In this document: positions 6,031 to 6,271 of the stretch, in pieces
Position numbering within the stretch: the stretch's first letter is position 1
Layout: every line of letters starts with the position of its first letter
NCBI GenBank assembly: GCA_029939445.1
Contig: JAOZSY010000156.1
Span: forward strand, 1 to 6,271
DNA length: 6,271 nucleotides
Direction: 5' to 3'
Source: Bacteroidales bacterium
GTDB lineage: Bacteria; Bacteroidota; Bacteroidia; Bacteroidales; UBA1556
The notes under the pieces: model-generated
What the model was told of the DNA's origin: nothing
Database searches by the model: none
The model's input: only the letters and a program-made list of their open reading frames with translations
Program-made: the position numbers and the translations under genes

Positions 6031-6271
6031 ATGAAAAAACAGAATACATTTATGAAAATATTTTTACAATTTGCTTTTCTTTTTTCTTTAATAATAATTC
6101 TTTCAAGTGCTGATTTGTTTGGGCAAAATGCTACTATTAGAGGTTCTGTCATTGAAAAGGTTACTGGTCAGCCTATTTTATACACGAATGTATATTTAAA
6201 AGGAACAAGTTTTGGCGCAGTTACTGATGTTAATGGGTATTTTACAATATCTAAGGTGCCACAAGGGGATT
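6031..6271 (+). CDS. N-terminus of a secreted CarboxypepD_reg-like domain protein, likely an outer-membrane TonB-dependent receptor (3'-truncated)
   Basis: Eighty codons are visible before the window ends. The protein begins MKKQNTFMK with a hydrophobic run (about 10-27) and a likely cleavage near residue 32 (SSADLFGQ). This is a standard Sec signal peptide. The mature part starts with NATIRGSVIEKVTGQPILYTNVYLK (33-57) and then GTSFGAVTDVNGYFTI (58-73), which is the classic carboxypeptidase-regulatory-like beta-sandwich (GxV.d..tg.pl..v.v...gt..g..tD.nG.f.i). In Bacteroidota this domain usually opens SusC/RagA-type TonB-dependent receptors. Other surface proteins share it, and the beta-barrel is outside the window, so the receptor call is inferred. 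The ATG at 6031 is chosen because it gives a basic n-region and has AGG at 6020-6022 at suitable spacing. The in-frame ATG at 6052 (residue 8) is an alternative. The long leader with palindromes suggests regulation separate from the upstream operon. Confidence 0.85.
   Translation, partial: MKKQNTFMKIFLQFAFLFSLIIILSSADLFGQNATIRGSVIEKVTGQPILYTNVYLKGTSFGAVTDVNGYFTISKVPQGD

Overview
The window looks like chromosomal DNA from an AT-rich member of the Bacteroidota. Four things point there. A gene at the right edge starts with a CarboxypepD_reg-like domain typical of Bacteroidota SusC/TonB-dependent receptors. The large central protein pairs a Reg_prop/Y_Y_Y sensor with a SpoIIE phosphatase of the 'SINYA.RIQ.AI.P' type. 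Start codons have A/T-rich leaders instead of clear Shine-Dalgarno sites. Two sites match the TAnnTTTG -7 element. I cannot name the genus.

Layout, all on the + strand. (1) Bases 1-714: a caspase-fold (C14) peptidase domain, probably the C-terminal part of a gene that begins upstream, closed by a strong intrinsic terminator at 728-765. (2) Bases 929-5774: a four-gene operon. It encodes a 1073-aa periplasmic-sensor phosphatase, a SiaB-family kinase, a SiaC-family (DUF1987) phospho-switch protein, and a coiled-coil protein with two hydrophobic segments. It ends in an intrinsic terminator at 5780-5804. (3) Bases 5805-6030: a regulatory-looking leader with a candidate promoter, two tandem TGTATT/AATACA dyads and short TGATTT repeats. 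(4) Bases 6031-6271: the first 80 codons of a secreted CarboxypepD_reg-like protein, cut by the window edge.

The operon reads as a complete phosphatase/kinase/antagonist switch like SiaA-SiaB-SiaC of Pseudomonas aeruginosa. There, SiaB phosphorylates SiaC on Thr68, SiaA removes the phosphate, and unphosphorylated SiaC activates the diguanylate cyclase SiaD. Thr68 is at the same residue number here. Two parts differ. The phosphatase input is a 14-blade propeller sensor of the kind found on Bacteroidota hybrid two-component systems. The effector position has no GGDEF enzyme, but a small membrane protein with an N-terminal coiled coil and a lysine-rich tail. The inferred circuit is: extracytoplasmic ligand, then phosphatase, then SiaC, then a membrane coiled-coil effector of unknown output. 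This is the most interesting content of the window.
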